Part shown: in pieces, positions 41,319-54,457 of the stretch
Position numbering within the stretch: position 1 is the stretch's first letter
Layout: every line of letters begins with the position of its first letter
Assembly (NCBI RefSeq): GCF_030697375.1
Contig: NZ_JAUYQD010000065.1
Location: 37,380 to 101,379, forward strand
Reading direction: 5' to 3'
DNA from: Rhodoferax sp.
GTDB taxonomy: Bacteria > Pseudomonadota > Gammaproteobacteria > Burkholderiales > Burkholderiaceae_C
DNA: 64,000 bases
Made by a program: the position numbers and the translations under genes
The notes under the pieces: generated by a model
Told to the model about the DNA's origin: nothing
The model's input: the letters and a program-made list of their open reading frames with translations, nothing else
The model's database searches: none

Positions 41319-42049
41319 CTACCGCCCGCTGGCCCGCCCATCGTTACGTCCATGCACAGTGCGTGCGGGCCAGCCCTCCTTCATCATCTCGCCAATGGGG
41401 ATGCCGGTGAGCGCCTTGGTCGCAAACAGCAGCAGCAACACCGACACATCCAGAAAGCAGCCCAGCACCAGAAACATCACATTCACCAGCAACAGGAATT
41501 TGAGTTGCGACAGGTGCATGCCGTCCACCCACTGCGCCATGACTTGCGGCACGCCCTCAGAAGTGAAGGCGCAGTTGAGGATGAAGGAGCCCACCAGAAT
41601 GAGTGCATGCAGCGCGGCCACGGCGGCGGCTTCGGTGGGGGGAAAGGCCCCCGAATAAATCACGGAGGGCAAGGGGGTGTCCTGGCCATCGATGGTGCCG
41701 GTTTTGAGGCCCAGGTACACCTCGCCAAACGCCAACGGTGTGGCCGTGGCGCCCAGGGCGTCGCCCAGAAACAGCCAGTCTTTGGAGCCCGGCATGCGCA
41801 GCTTGATACCTTTGAGGTCGGCCGGTGTTTTGACGTTGCGCACCTCCCGCAGGTTGACCTGGCGGGTGCCCAGGTAGGCCGTGGCCAGGGGGGGATGTCC
41901 ATTTTTCCGGACACCGTCTTGAACATTTCCGCGCCAATGGGGCCGTTGAAAATCTTTTGCTGCTGCGCCGGGGCGGGCAGGGTGGTCGCGCCCTATGCGG
42001 CAGCGGCTCCCAGCAGGCTAAGGCGGCTAAGGCCTGTTGTATTGACCAT
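41319..42049 (-). pseudogene. Decayed dctP-dctM fusion of a TRAP transporter
   Basis: From the ATG at 42049 the frame reads a signal-peptide-like MVNTTGLSRLSLLGAAAA, then TAG, then QQQKIFNGPIGAEMFKTVSG. A C7 run (41888-41894) has lost one base; in the shifted frame LATAYLGTRQVNLREVRNVK and GIKLRMPGSKDWLFLGDALG follow, clear DctP binding protein sequence. Without a break this passes from GTIDGQDTPLP into YSGAFPPTEAAAVAALHAL and membrane helices of DctM, the large permease. The end of dctP, all of dctQ and most of dctM are missing, so a deletion has joined the two genes. It lies convergent to the SMP-30-like gene. Confidence 0.8.
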
Positions 42050-42162
42050 GAACCTGTCTCCATCAATGAATTGGGTGGTTTTGGGCGATGCGCGGTGTAC
42101 GCGGTAGGCTGGCGGGGGATAATACCCAGTTCCATTGATCCCTTGCCAGAAGAACCCCTGAC

Positions 42163-44787
<2,625 letters not shown>

Positions 44788-44799
44788 GTTTGGGCGCTT

Positions 44800-44860
44800 T
44801 TGCTACTAATTTGATAGCTGCTTGCGCACGTTCCATAAGGTCTGGACTGCTATTTTGCAT
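44800..44860 (+). repeat. Copy D of the interspersed repeat
   Basis: Starts TTGCTACTAATTTGATAGC, continues with TGCTTGCGCACGTTCCATAA and ends in a TATTTTGC-type tail, 12 bp after alaS. Shares GCAC-TTCCATAAGG-CTGGA with the copy at 46088. Confidence 0.75.
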
Positions 44861-44915
44861 CTAACTTTATGGAATGTGCTGCCATTGTGTCTCGCTTGAA
44901 TACGGCCCTGCATCC

Positions 44916-46052
44916 ATGATCACCATCGACCCGCGCACGGTCATCCTGCTGGCGGGCGTCATGGGCGCGTTCATGGCGGCCATCATGTACGCCCTCAAGC
45001 ACAGTTACCCACCGGCGATCAAGGGATTGGGCGAATGGGCGCTGGCGCTATCGCTGATCTCGGTGGGGGGTGTATTGGGCTTTTGGGTCGGATTTTTGCC
45101 CGATGTGCTGAGTGTCACCTTGCCCCGGCTGTTGTTTCCCTCGGGGCTTTTGTTGGCCTATGTGGGGACCCAGCGGTTTTTTGGCCAGACGCCCCGGATC
45201 TGGCCCTGGGCGGTGTTGATTGCCGGGGTGGTGCTGGCGCAAATGTGGTTTACCTTCGTTGAGCGCAGCTTCCACATGCGCTTGGTGTTATCGGGCTCGC
45301 TGGGTGTGTGCTTGTTGATGGCCTATGTCCATCTTTTGCACCAGCAAGGTGTGTCCACGTTTGCCCGGGCGCTGACGGTCGGCGTGCTGCTCACGCTGAT
45401 GGCGATTCTGGTCATGCGCATCGTGACAACCTTTATTTGGCCAGTGGGGGAGGGCGTTTTGGATACCTCGACCCACCATCTGATCTACGTCACCGGTTTT
45501 TCGTTTGGCATTGTGTTGCTCTCGGTCAGCCTGGTGCTGATGGCCACCGAGCGCTTGCATGCGGAGGTGGCGTATCTGGCCAGCCATGACTCGCTGACCA
45601 ACGCCCTGACGCGCCGGCACATGAACGAAGTCTGCGCCATGGAGATGGAACGCAGCCAGCGCCACGGCCACAGCATGGCCTTGTTGATCATGGATTTGGA
45701 CCATTTCAAGTCCGTCAACGACACCTATGGGCACCAACGCGGCGACAAGGTGCTGGTCGATTTTGTCGCCAAGGTCCATGCGCTGTTGCGCCGTCCTGAC
45801 CAGTTGGGGCGTTTTGGTGGGGAAGAGTTTGTAGCGCTGCTGCCGGAAACCTCGCTGGACGAGGCCGTGGGGGTGGCCGAGCGCATACGGGCCGCCTGCG
45901 CCGCGTCTGACCAGGACCCTTACCGCACCGTGAGCATTGGCGTCACCACCAACCACACCGCAGGCGACAGCGTGGGCTCCCTGATCGCCCGGGCCGATGC
46001 CGCCATGTACCAGGCCAAGGCCAAGGGGCGCAACCGGGTCGAGACCGCCTGA
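44916..46052 (+). CDS. Diguanylate cyclase with N-terminal membrane domain
   Basis: 378 aa. About six hydrophobic segments span residues 8-215 (TVILLAGVMGAFMAAIMYAL to FSFGIVLLSVSLVLMAT), followed by a GGDEF domain from about 225 with DSLTNALTRRHMNE, MDLDHFKSVNDTYGHQRGD and the active-site RFGGEEFVALLPE. It should synthesise cyclic di-GMP at the inner membrane. No PAS or EAL domain. Flanked by two copies of the interspersed repeat, it may be an independently acquired cassette. Confidence 0.9.
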   Translation: MITIDPRTVILLAGVMGAFMAAIMYALKHSYPPAIKGLGEWALALSLISVGGVLGFWVGFLPDVLSVTLPRLLFPSGLLLAYVGTQRFFGQTPRIWPWAVLIAGVVLAQMWFTFVERSFHMRLVLSGSLGVCLLMAYVHLLHQQGVSTFARALTVGVLLTLMAILVMRIVTTFIWPVGEGVLDTSTHHLIYVTGFSFGIVLLSVSLVLMATERLHAEVAYLASHDSLTNALTRRHMNEVCAMEMERSQRHGHSMALLIMDLDHFKSVNDTYGHQRGDKVLVDFVAKVHALLRRPDQLGRFGGEEFVALLPETSLDEAVGVAERIRAACAASDQDPYRTVSIGVTTNHTAGDSVGSLIARADAAMYQAKAKGRNRVETA

Positions 46053-46087
46053 GCGACCGCGTTGCAGGTCGTGGGGCTGGTCTGTTG

Positions 46088-46149
46088 TTGCTATAAAAAT
46101 AGTAGCTGTTTACGCACATTCCATAAGGGCTGGAGCCCGATTTGATGCT
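46088..46149 (+). repeat. Copy E of the interspersed repeat
   Basis: TGCTATAAAAATAGTAGCTG then TTTACGCACATTCCATAAGG and a CTGGAGCCCGATTTGATGCT tail. Closest relative in this window is the copy at 44800-44860; the two flank the diguanylate cyclase gene. Confidence 0.75.
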
Positions 46150-46252
46150 GAAAATATTGCGTTGGTGTGCCGCAGGGCTTGCGTGTCCGGCCCTGAGCGT
46201 CATCGGGCCAGCGCGGTTGTGGCCCTGAGCAGGCCGCCATTTTGCGGCGGGG

Positions 46253-46810
46253 TCAGTGGGTGGGCTGGTGGGGATGGGCTGGCGATACCCCGGTGCTGTC
46301 GTATCCCCGCAACTGGGCGTACCGCAGCTTTTGTGCGGGTGTGAGGATGGCAACCTGTGCGAGGTGCGCCTCTAGGTGGACCCCGCGCACTTGGGCCTGG
46401 AGGGTGCCAATTTCTTCCAAGGACCGGGCCAGCAGGTCTGGCGTGATGGCCTGGGTTGCAAATAGGCGGTCCATCCGCCGTTCAGCCGCAACCAGGGCTT
46501 GGCCCAGCACGACGGCCTTGCGTTCCATGGATGCAAACAGCGCTTCGGTTTGGGCTTTTTGCTCCGGTGTCAGTGCCAGCGGCGTGTCCAACTCCAGAAC
46601 GTGCGCCGGGCCGGCGTAGCCGTTGAGTTCGGCGGCCCGTGCCAGGCCCATGCCCTTGCCGCTCAGATAGGCCTTGAGGTCCTCGGCCGACAGGGCCTTG
46701 ATCTCGCGCTCTTGCTGCCCGGCGTAGGCCGAAAGCGGGGGCGCTGCACCCGCCAGGGTGGAGCTCAGGGACAGGGTCAGAACAAGGCTGGCAAGGGTGG
46801 TGTGGCGCAT
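46253..46810 (-). CDS. Spy/CpxP-like periplasmic protein (LTxxQ family)
   Basis: 185 aa with a signal peptide (LASLVLTLSLSSTLAGA). Two LTxxQ motifs are present: ALTPEQKAQTEALFASMERK and ILTPAQKLRYAQLRGYD, separated by a helical segment, as in Spy/CpxP chaperones and related metal-resistance proteins. These periplasmic helical dimers suppress aggregation or sense envelope stress. It is divergent from a Crp/Fnr-type regulator gene whose promoter carries an FNR-like site. An in-frame ATG further upstream exists, but this start fits the signal peptide best. Confidence 0.82.
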   Translation of the reverse strand: MRHTTLASLVLTLSLSSTLAGAAPPLSAYAGQQEREIKALSAEDLKAYLSGKGMGLARAAELNGYAGPAHVLELDTPLALTPEQKAQTEALFASMERKAVVLGQALVAAERRMDRLFATQAITPDLLARSLEEIGTLQAQVRGVHLEAHLAQVAILTPAQKLRYAQLRGYDSTGVSPAHPHQPTH

Positions 46811-46888
46811 GGGGGGGCTTTCTGGTGGGGGGTAAACGTTGGGCATCGGTCCGAGGGAAATTGTCTGGGCAAGCCTTGTGTTATGGGT

Positions 46889-46902
46889 ATGATTTGGATC
46901 AT
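46889..46902. promoter_or_regulatory. FNR/Crp-type palindrome abutting a regulator start codon
   Basis: ATGATTTGGATCAT matches the FNR half-site form (TTGAT-N4-ATCAA) with perfect TGAT/ATCA arms. It ends immediately before the ATG at 46903, so a bound protein would block transcription or translation of its own gene. Confidence 0.6.
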
Positions 46903-47550
46903 ATGACGCCCCCTGCACCCCCGCTCCCCGCTGCCTTGCACGCGCTGCTGCCCGCCGACCTGCAGGCGGTGGCCGTGCTGCTGCCGCTGAAACGCGGAGA
47001 ACGGCTGTTTGTGCAAGGCCACAGGCCCGCACGGATGTTTTACGTGGTGGACGGTGAAGTGGTGCTGCAGCGCCTGGGTATCCAGGGCGAAAACGTGGTG
47101 CTGCAGCGGGTGCGTCAGGGCTGGGTGGCCGAGGCCAGCCTGCAGTCGCCCAGCTACCACTGTGAAGCGCTTGTGACCTCTGCGGGCGCATTGATCGCTC
47201 TGCCGGTTGACGCCGTGCGCCAGGCCCTGGCGGAGGACCCGGCGTTTGCCGCGCGCTGGATCGGTATGCTGAACCAGGAACTCAAACGCTTGAGAGCCCA
47301 GTGCGAACGCCTGTCGCTGGTGGGTGTCAAAGAACGGCTGCTGCACCTCATAGAAACCGAAGGCGAGGGCGGCTGTTTGCTGCTCAAGGCCAGCCTCAAG
47401 TCGGTCGCCGCAGAAATCGGCGTGACCCACGAAGCCCTGTACCGCACCCTGGCGGCGATGGAGAAACAAGGGCAACTGCAACGCATGGACGGGCAGTTGC
47501 GGCTGGGGTGGAAACGGTCATCACCCCGTATCGGTGCCATGGTTAAATGA
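46903..47550 (+). CDS. Crp/Fnr-family transcription regulator
   Basis: 215 aa. A cyclic nucleotide-binding-like beta barrel (FVQGHRPARMFYVVDGEVVL; WVAEASLQSPSYHCEALVTS) precedes a dimerisation helix and a Crp-type HTH (KSVAAEIGVTHEALYRTLAA). The N-terminal cysteines that bind the Fnr iron-sulfur cluster are absent, so it is not a classical oxygen-sensing Fnr. The palindrome at its start suggests autoregulation and shared control with the divergent Spy-like gene. Confidence 0.87.
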   Translation: MTPPAPPLPAALHALLPADLQAVAVLLPLKRGERLFVQGHRPARMFYVVDGEVVLQRLGIQGENVVLQRVRQGWVAEASLQSPSYHCEALVTSAGALIALPVDAVRQALAEDPAFAARWIGMLNQELKRLRAQCERLSLVGVKERLLHLIETEGEGGCLLLKASLKSVAAEIGVTHEALYRTLAAMEKQGQLQRMDGQLRLGWKRSSPRIGAMVK

Positions 47551-47576
47551 GGCATTCAAAACGGAGGGAACTGGCA

Positions 47577-48269
47577 ATGCATCACAAACAATGGGTAAAA
47601 ATCGCGGTCGTTTGTTTAGGTTTCCTGCTTGGCGCGCCATCCCATGCCCAAAAAATGTACCGCTGCGGGAGCATGTACCAGGACCGACCTTGCGAGGGGG
47701 CTCAGGCCGGCAAGGAGGTTCGCAATTTCGACGCCACACCCAAACCTGTCGCCACCGCCAGTACGGACAGCCAATGCAAGCAACGCGGTATCGATTCGCA
47801 AAAAATTATGTGGTCCCGGGAGGCTGGCGCTTTGGCCGAAAAGCTGATGGCCAACGCCTCTGACGACGAGAAAAGCCTGATCAAGGACGTGTACAGCAAA
47901 CGCGGGACGGCACCGGAAGTGCGCGCCTCCATCGAGGCCGATTGTGTGGCGGCCAAAAAACAGGCCGAACTGGCGGCTGCCATGGTGGCTGCCGGATTGA
48001 AATTGCAAGGCAAGGACCCAGCGTCCACCGTTGCCACTCCCGCCCGGGCAGCCGCCGACGCCGCCGCCAAATCGGCTGAAGCCCCGCCCAGTGACGGCGC
48101 CGCGTCAAACAGGGCTGCCGAAACTAAAAAAGCGCTGTGTGCCAGCATCCAGGCCAAGGTGGACGAGATTCAGAAAAACCAACGCGCCGGTGGCAGCATC
48201 ACCACCATGGAAAGCCTGAATCAGCGCCGACGGGATGCCGATGCCGAGCGCAGCCGAGCCGGGTGCTAG
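47577..48269 (+). CDS. Exported DUF4124-like protein
   Basis: 230 aa from the ATG at 47577, preceded by GGAGG; a start at 47547 would lack one. Signal peptide MHHKQWVKIAVVCLGFLLGA to about residue 25, then KMYRCGSMYQDRPCEGAQAG, the short cysteine-containing opening seen in DUF4124-type periplasmic proteins. The rest is Ala/Lys/Glu-rich and probably helical, with two further cysteines. Function unknown. Its stop overlaps the convergent glycerate kinase gene by four bases. Confidence 0.7.
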   Translation: MHHKQWVKIAVVCLGFLLGAPSHAQKMYRCGSMYQDRPCEGAQAGKEVRNFDATPKPVATASTDSQCKQRGIDSQKIMWSREAGALAEKLMANASDDEKSLIKDVYSKRGTAPEVRASIEADCVAAKKQAELAAAMVAAGLKLQGKDPASTVATPARAAADAAAKSAEAPPSDGAASNRAAETKKALCASIQAKVDEIQKNQRAGGSITTMESLNQRRRDADAERSRAGC

Positions 48270-49567
48270 TCCTGCGCCTCAATCAAAATCGCCCGAAAGT
48301 CGTTCACATTGGTCAGCGTGGGGCCGGTAATGACCGAGTCGCCCAGGCTACCGAAGAACCCATGGCCATCGTTGTTGCTTAAATAGTCGTGGGGCTTGAG
48401 CCCCAAGGTGTGGGCGCGCTCCAGCGTATCGGGGCCGATGTGGGCGCCGGCGATTTCGGCCTGGCCGTCCACGCCGTCGGTGTCACCGGCCAGTGCATGG
48501 ATGCGCGGGTGGCCGCCCAGGGTGATGCCCAGAGAGAGCAGGCATTCCACATTGCGCCCGCCTTTGCCGCTGCCACGCACCGTGACGGTGGTTTCACCGC
48601 CCGACAGGAGCACGCAGGGGGCTGGCACCGGCTGGCCACGTTCGGCCACCTGCAGCGCAATGCCGGCCAGCACCTTGCCCACATCGCGGGCTTCACCTTC
48701 CAGCGCATCACCCAGGATGTAGGCCTTGTAGCCGGCTTCTTGGGCCACGGCGGCGGCGGCTTCCAGCGCCATTTGCGGCGCGGCGATGGCGCGCACCGTG
48801 GTGGATGCCAGCCGGGCGTCGCCGGGTTTGACGGACTCGCCCCGGCCGGACTCCAGCACCGCGCGCACCGGCGCGGGCAGGTCGATGCCGTAGCGTTGCA
48901 CAATCGCCAGCGCGTCGGCACAGGTGCTGGGGTCGGCCACGGTGGGGCCGGAGGCGATGTTGATGGGGTCGTCGCCCGGCACATCCGAGATCAGCAGCGT
49001 CAGTACCTTGGCCGGGTGGCAGGCGGCTGCCAGCCGCCCGCCCTTGATGGCCGAGAGATGGCGGCGCACGCAGTTCATCTCGCTGATGGTGGCACCGGAT
49101 GTCAGCAGCGCGCGGTTGACCTGTTGTTTGTGCTCCAGCGTCAGCCCTTCCAATGGCAGGGGCAGCAGCGATGAGCCGCCCCCGGAGATCAGGCACAGCA
49201 CCAGGTCCTGCGGGCCCAGGCCTTGCACGACCTGCAGCATGCGCTGGGCGGCGGCCAAACCGGCGGCGTCGGGCACCGGGTGGGCCGCTTCCACGATCTC
49301 GATGCGCTCGCAAGGCACGGCGTAGCCGTAGCGGGTGACCACCAATCCCGACAGTGGCCCGCTCCAATGGTCTTCCACCGCCCGGGCCATGGCCGCCGAC
49401 GCCTTGCCCGCGCCAATGACGATCAAGCGCCCCGTGCCCAGCGCCTGGGGTGAGGGCAGGTGTGCAGGGATGCACAGCGCGGGCTGGGCACTGGCAATGG
49501 CGGCGTCAAACATGCGCCGTAGAAGCTGGCGTGCACGGGTGTCTTGGAACGTGGGGTCTAGGGGCAT
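48266..49567 (-). CDS. Glycerate 2-kinase (MOFRL family), last gene of the glyoxylate operon
   Basis: 433 aa. GTGRLIVIGAGKASAAMARA in the N-terminal kinase domain, LCLISGGGSSLLPLPLEGLT, and a C-terminal MOFRL-type domain (VTVRGSGKGGRNVECLLSLG; LAGDTDGVDG). Members are often called TtuD or hydroxypyruvate reductase in older annotation, but the family phosphorylates D-glycerate to 2-phosphoglycerate. It completes the path glyoxylate to tartronate semialdehyde to glycerate to glycolysis. Confidence 0.88.
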   Translation of the reverse strand: MPLDPTFQDTRARQLLRRMFDAAIASAQPALCIPAHLPSPQALGTGRLIVIGAGKASAAMARAVEDHWSGPLSGLVVTRYGYAVPCERIEIVEAAHPVPDAAGLAAAQRMLQVVQGLGPQDLVLCLISGGGSSLLPLPLEGLTLEHKQQVNRALLTSGATISEMNCVRRHLSAIKGGRLAAACHPAKVLTLLISDVPGDDPINIASGPTVADPSTCADALAIVQRYGIDLPAPVRAVLESGRGESVKPGDARLASTTVRAIAAPQMALEAAAAVAQEAGYKAYILGDALEGEARDVGKVLAGIALQVAERGQPVPAPCVLLSGGETTVTVRGSGKGGRNVECLLSLGITLGGHPRIHALAGDTDGVDGQAEIAGAHIGPDTLERAHTLGLKPHDYLSNNDGHGFFGSLGDSVITGPTLTNVNDFRAILIEAQD

Positions 49568-49590
49568 GGGAATGGGGTCAAGGCTTGGGT

Positions 49591-50529
49591 TTACGCGGCG
49601 CTGGCCGTGGGGCTGATTTCGAAGTTTGCCATGCTTTCCAGCGCCCGCACCATGGCAGAATGGTCCCAGCCTTTGCCGCCGTGGGCCACGCAGGAGTTGA
49701 ACAGCTCCTGTGCCATGGCCGTGTTGGGCAGCGACAGGCCCAGGGCGCGGGCGCTGGAGAGGGCCAGGTTCAGGTCTTTCTGGTGCAGCTCGATGCGAAA
49801 GCCAGGCTCGAAAGTGCGCTTGACCATGCGTTCGCCATGCACCTCCAGGATCTTGGACGATGCAAAACCCCCCATCAGCGCTTGGCGCACCCGCGCCGGG
49901 TCGGCCCCCGCGCGGGCGGCAAACAGCAGGGCCTCGGCCACGGCCTCGATGTTCAGGGCCACGATGATCTGGTTGGCCACCTTGGCGGTCTGGCCGTCGC
50001 CGTTGTCGCCCACCAGGGTGATGTTTTTGCCCATCAATTCAAACAAAGGCTTGACGCGCTCAAACACCGCCTCGGCCCCCCCCACCATGATGGACAGCGT
50101 GGCGTTCTTGGCGCCCACTTCGCCGCCCGAGACCGGTGCGTCCAGGTAGTCGCAGCCCAGGGCGTTGATTCTTTGGGCAAAGGTTTTGGTGGCGATGGGG
50201 GAAATCGAACTCATATCGACCACCACCTTGCCGACGCGCCCATCCGGCCCTTGGGCCGAATTTTTTAGCCCGGCTGCGATGCAGTTGTCCGCGAACAGGG
50301 CGGCCTCCACGTCCGGCGTGTCGGGCACCATGGTGAAGATGATGTCGGCGCGCTCCGCGACCCCGCGCGAGGTGACGCACTGGGTGGCGCTGCTGTGGGC
50401 AATGGCCTCGGGCATCTTGCCGTGGGTGGAGACAAAGAGCTGGTGCCCGGCGCGGATCAAATGGCCCGCCATGGGGGCGCCCATGGTGCCCAGGCCAACG
50501 AAGCCGATATTCAAGGATTTGAAAGTCAT
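49591..50529 (-). CDS. glxR: Tartronate semialdehyde reductase (2-hydroxy-3-oxopropionate reductase)
   Basis: 312 aa of the 3-hydroxyisobutyrate dehydrogenase superfamily. Rossmann GFVGLGTMGAPMAGHL, substrate-binding DAPVSGGEVGAKNATLSIMV and the catalytic lysine in GQTAKVANQIIV. In the context of gcl and hyi it reduces tartronate semialdehyde to D-glycerate with NAD(P)H. GlxR and GarR cannot be separated by reading alone. Confidence 0.9.
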   Translation of the reverse strand: MTFKSLNIGFVGLGTMGAPMAGHLIRAGHQLFVSTHGKMPEAIAHSSATQCVTSRGVAERADIIFTMVPDTPDVEAALFADNCIAAGLKNSAQGPDGRVGKVVVDMSSISPIATKTFAQRINALGCDYLDAPVSGGEVGAKNATLSIMVGGAEAVFERVKPLFELMGKNITLVGDNGDGQTAKVANQIIVALNIEAVAEALLFAARAGADPARVRQALMGGFASSKILEVHGERMVKRTFEPGFRIELHQKDLNLALSSARALGLSLPNTAMAQELFNSCVAHGGKGWDHSAMVRALESMANFEISPTASAA

Positions 50530-50558
50530 GTGCAGGTTCCGAAAAAAGTAAAACAGGT

Positions 50559-51338
50559 TTATTTCAGGGGGTGCTGGAGCCAGCCCAGACCGGCTTGTGT
50601 GCTGGTGGCGGGCCGGTATTCGCAGCCAATCCAGCCGGTGTAGCCCAGCCGGTCCAGGTGGGCGAACAAAAAGGGGTAGTTGATTTCCCCCGTGCCTGGC
50701 TCATGGCGGCCTGGGTTGTCGGCCAGTTGCATGTGGCAGATGCGCGGCAGATGCCGGGTGATGGTGGCGGCCAGTTCACCTTCCATGCGCTGGGCGTGGT
50801 AGATGTCGTACTGCACAAAGGCGTTGTCGGCGTTGACCTCATCCAGAATGGCCACGGCCTGCGCGGTGTAGTTCAGGTAAAAGCCGGGAATGTCAAAGCG
50901 GTTGATCGGCTCGATCAGCAGGCGCAGGCCGGCTTCCTTCAAGGCGTGGGCGGCGAAGGCCAGGTTGTCCACCAAGGTCTGGCGCAGCACCGCGTCGCTG
51001 ACACCCGCCGGGGCAATGCCCGCCAGGCAGTTGAGCTGGCCCACGCCCAATGCCTTGGCGTAGGCAATGCCCTGCGCCACCCCGGTGCGAAACTCCTGTA
51101 TTCGGTCCGGGTGGCAGGCGGTGCCACGGTCCCCGGCGTCCCAGTCGCCGGCCGGCAGGTTGTGCAGCACCAGGGTCAGGCCGTGGGTGTCCAGCCGCTC
51201 GCGGATGTCTTCGGCGCGGTAGGCGTAGGGAAATAGAAACTCCACCGCCTGGAACCCGGCCTGGGTGGCCAGTGCAAAGCGGTCGAGGAAGGGAACCTCG
51301 GTAAAGAGCAGGGTGAGGTTGGCGGCAAAACGGGGCAT
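50559..51338 (-). CDS. hyi: Hydroxypyruvate isomerase
   Basis: 259 aa TIM-barrel protein of the AP-endonuclease/xylose isomerase-like family: PRFAANLTLLFTEVPFLDRF, EFLFPYAYRAEDIRERLD, LRLLIEPINRFDIPGFYLN and GEINYPFLFAHLDRLGYTGW match Hyi. AGGAGA precedes its start. It interconverts hydroxypyruvate and tartronate semialdehyde. It lies between gcl and glxR, the usual order. Confidence 0.92.
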   Translation of the reverse strand: MPRFAANLTLLFTEVPFLDRFALATQAGFQAVEFLFPYAYRAEDIRERLDTHGLTLVLHNLPAGDWDAGDRGTACHPDRIQEFRTGVAQGIAYAKALGVGQLNCLAGIAPAGVSDAVLRQTLVDNLAFAAHALKEAGLRLLIEPINRFDIPGFYLNYTAQAVAILDEVNADNAFVQYDIYHAQRMEGELAATITRHLPRICHMQLADNPGRHEPGTGEINYPFLFAHLDRLGYTGWIGCEYRPATSTQAGLGWLQHPLK

Positions 51339-51373
51339 GGGCTTCTCCTAGGTCAAAGTCAAAATTCAGGGGG

Positions 51374-53149
<1,776 letters not shown>

Positions 53150-53237
53150 TGCGTACTCCAGTTGTAAATCTTGCTTGCTGGTTGCTATGGTCGCGGTCTT
53201 GCCGTGCGGAGGGAAGCCGCTGTCTGCGCATTACGCT

Positions 53238-53254
53238 TATTCCGTTTGGGAATA
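53238..53254. promoter_or_regulatory. LysR box between gcl and its regulator
   Basis: TATTCC-GTTTG-GGAATA, a perfect 6-bp inverted repeat with a 5-bp spacer containing T-N11-A, 89 bp upstream of gcl and 45 bp upstream of the LysR gene. Confidence 0.65.
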
Positions 53255-53298
53255 CGGGAATGCCGCCCAGGGGCGCAAGCTGTGGTTTACTGCGGGGC

Positions 53299-54207
53299 AT
53301 GGACCGCATTCAAGCCATTCGCCTTTTCATCCGTGTGGTGGATTTGGGCTCGTTCAGCAAGGCGGCGGCCGATATGGGCGTCGGGCAGCCCTCGGCCACC
53401 AAGATGGTGGCCCTGCTGGAAAAACAACTGGGTTCCCGCCTGCTGCACCGCTCCACCCACGGCGTCACCCCCACCGAGATTGGCGCGCTGTACTACGACA
53501 AATGCAAGCTGATCGCCCACCATGTGGAAGAAGCCGAATCCGTGGCCACCTTGCTGCAATCCCAGGTGCAAGGTGGCCTGCGCATCACGACCTCGGTGGC
53601 CTTTGGCCGGCGGGTGCTGGGCCCGCTGGTGATGCGTTTTATGCAGATGCACCCCAAGCTGCAAATCGAACTCAACTTTGAGGACCGGGTGGTTAGCCTG
53701 GTGGAGCAGGGCATGGACCTGGCCATCCGCATGGGGCCGCTGGTGGATTCCACCCTGGGCGCGCGCTACCTGGGCGTGAACCCTTGGGTGGTGGTGGCCT
53801 CGGCCGACTACCTGAAGCGCCGCAGCCCCCCCGCGCAGCCTGCGGATCTGGTGGACCATGACGCGCTGATCTACAGCACGGTGCAGGGCGATGCGCGTTG
53901 GCACTTGACCGGGGTACAGGGCGAATTGCGCACCGTGCCGGTCAAGGGGCCCTTGCGTTCGAACAATCTCTCAGCCCTCTTGATGGCTGCGCGTAACGGC
54001 ATGGGACTGGCGGCATTGCCCCGGTATGTGGCCCAGGAGTCTTTGAACAGCGGTGCGCTGCTGGCGGTGCTGTCGGGTTGGAATTTGCCTTCGCAGGAAA
54101 TCCACGCGGTGTACCCGTCGCCCGTGCTGGTGCCCGCCAAGGTCAGCGGTTTTGTGGCCTGGCTGCAAGGGCAGTTTGGCGAGGCATGGTGGGAAGATTT
54201 GAAGTAA
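53299..54207 (+). CDS. LysR-family regulator of the glyoxylate operon
   Basis: 302 aa from the ATG at 53299. HTH MDRIQAIRLFIRVVDLGSFS and ADMGVGQPSATKMVALLEKQ, CrgA-like branch, with a complete substrate domain (NLSALLMAARNGMGLAALPR). Divergent from gcl with 149 bp between them. Control of glyoxylate/glycolate use is inferred from position. Confidence 0.87.
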   Translation: MDRIQAIRLFIRVVDLGSFSKAAADMGVGQPSATKMVALLEKQLGSRLLHRSTHGVTPTEIGALYYDKCKLIAHHVEEAESVATLLQSQVQGGLRITTSVAFGRRVLGPLVMRFMQMHPKLQIELNFEDRVVSLVEQGMDLAIRMGPLVDSTLGARYLGVNPWVVVASADYLKRRSPPAQPADLVDHDALIYSTVQGDARWHLTGVQGELRTVPVKGPLRSNNLSALLMAARNGMGLAALPRYVAQESLNSGALLAVLSGWNLPSQEIHAVYPSPVLVPAKVSGFVAWLQGQFGEAWWEDLK

Positions 54208-54212
54208 GGCCG

Positions 54213-54238
54213 GGTAGATGGCAAAACCGCCATCTACC
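54213..54238. terminator. Strong hairpin after the LysR gene
   Basis: GGTAGATGGC and GCCATCTACC form a perfect 10-bp stem with a 6-base loop, 5 bp after the LysR stop and 45 bp from the tRNA 3' end. No T run follows on either strand, so termination efficiency is uncertain; it could serve both converging units. Confidence 0.5.
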
Positions 54239-54283
54239 AACCATTGCGTTCCAGGTGTGTGGTGCACCTGAAAGAGAGAAAAA

Positions 54284-54359
54284 TGGAGCGGGAAAAGAGT
54301 CTCGAACTCTCGACCTCAACCTTGGCAAGGTTGCGCTCTACCAACTGAGCTATTCCCGC
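54284..54359 (-). tRNA. tRNA-Gly (GCC)
   Basis: 76 nt with encoded CCA. The minus strand starts GCGGGAATAGCTCAGTTGG (acceptor and D arm), has anticodon loop CTTGCCAAG with anticodon GCC, T arm GTTCGAGAC and 3' TCCCGC followed by TCCA. Acceptor stem GCGGGAA/TTCCCGC pairs fully. Confidence 0.97.
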
Positions 54360-54457
54360 GTTTCTGAGCTCAAAATTATAACCCGCGATTTTGGGTGTTT
54401 TGCCGGTTAATGCATAAAACGCGTGAAAAAGTTTTTGGCCTTGGCATCGGTTGCTGC

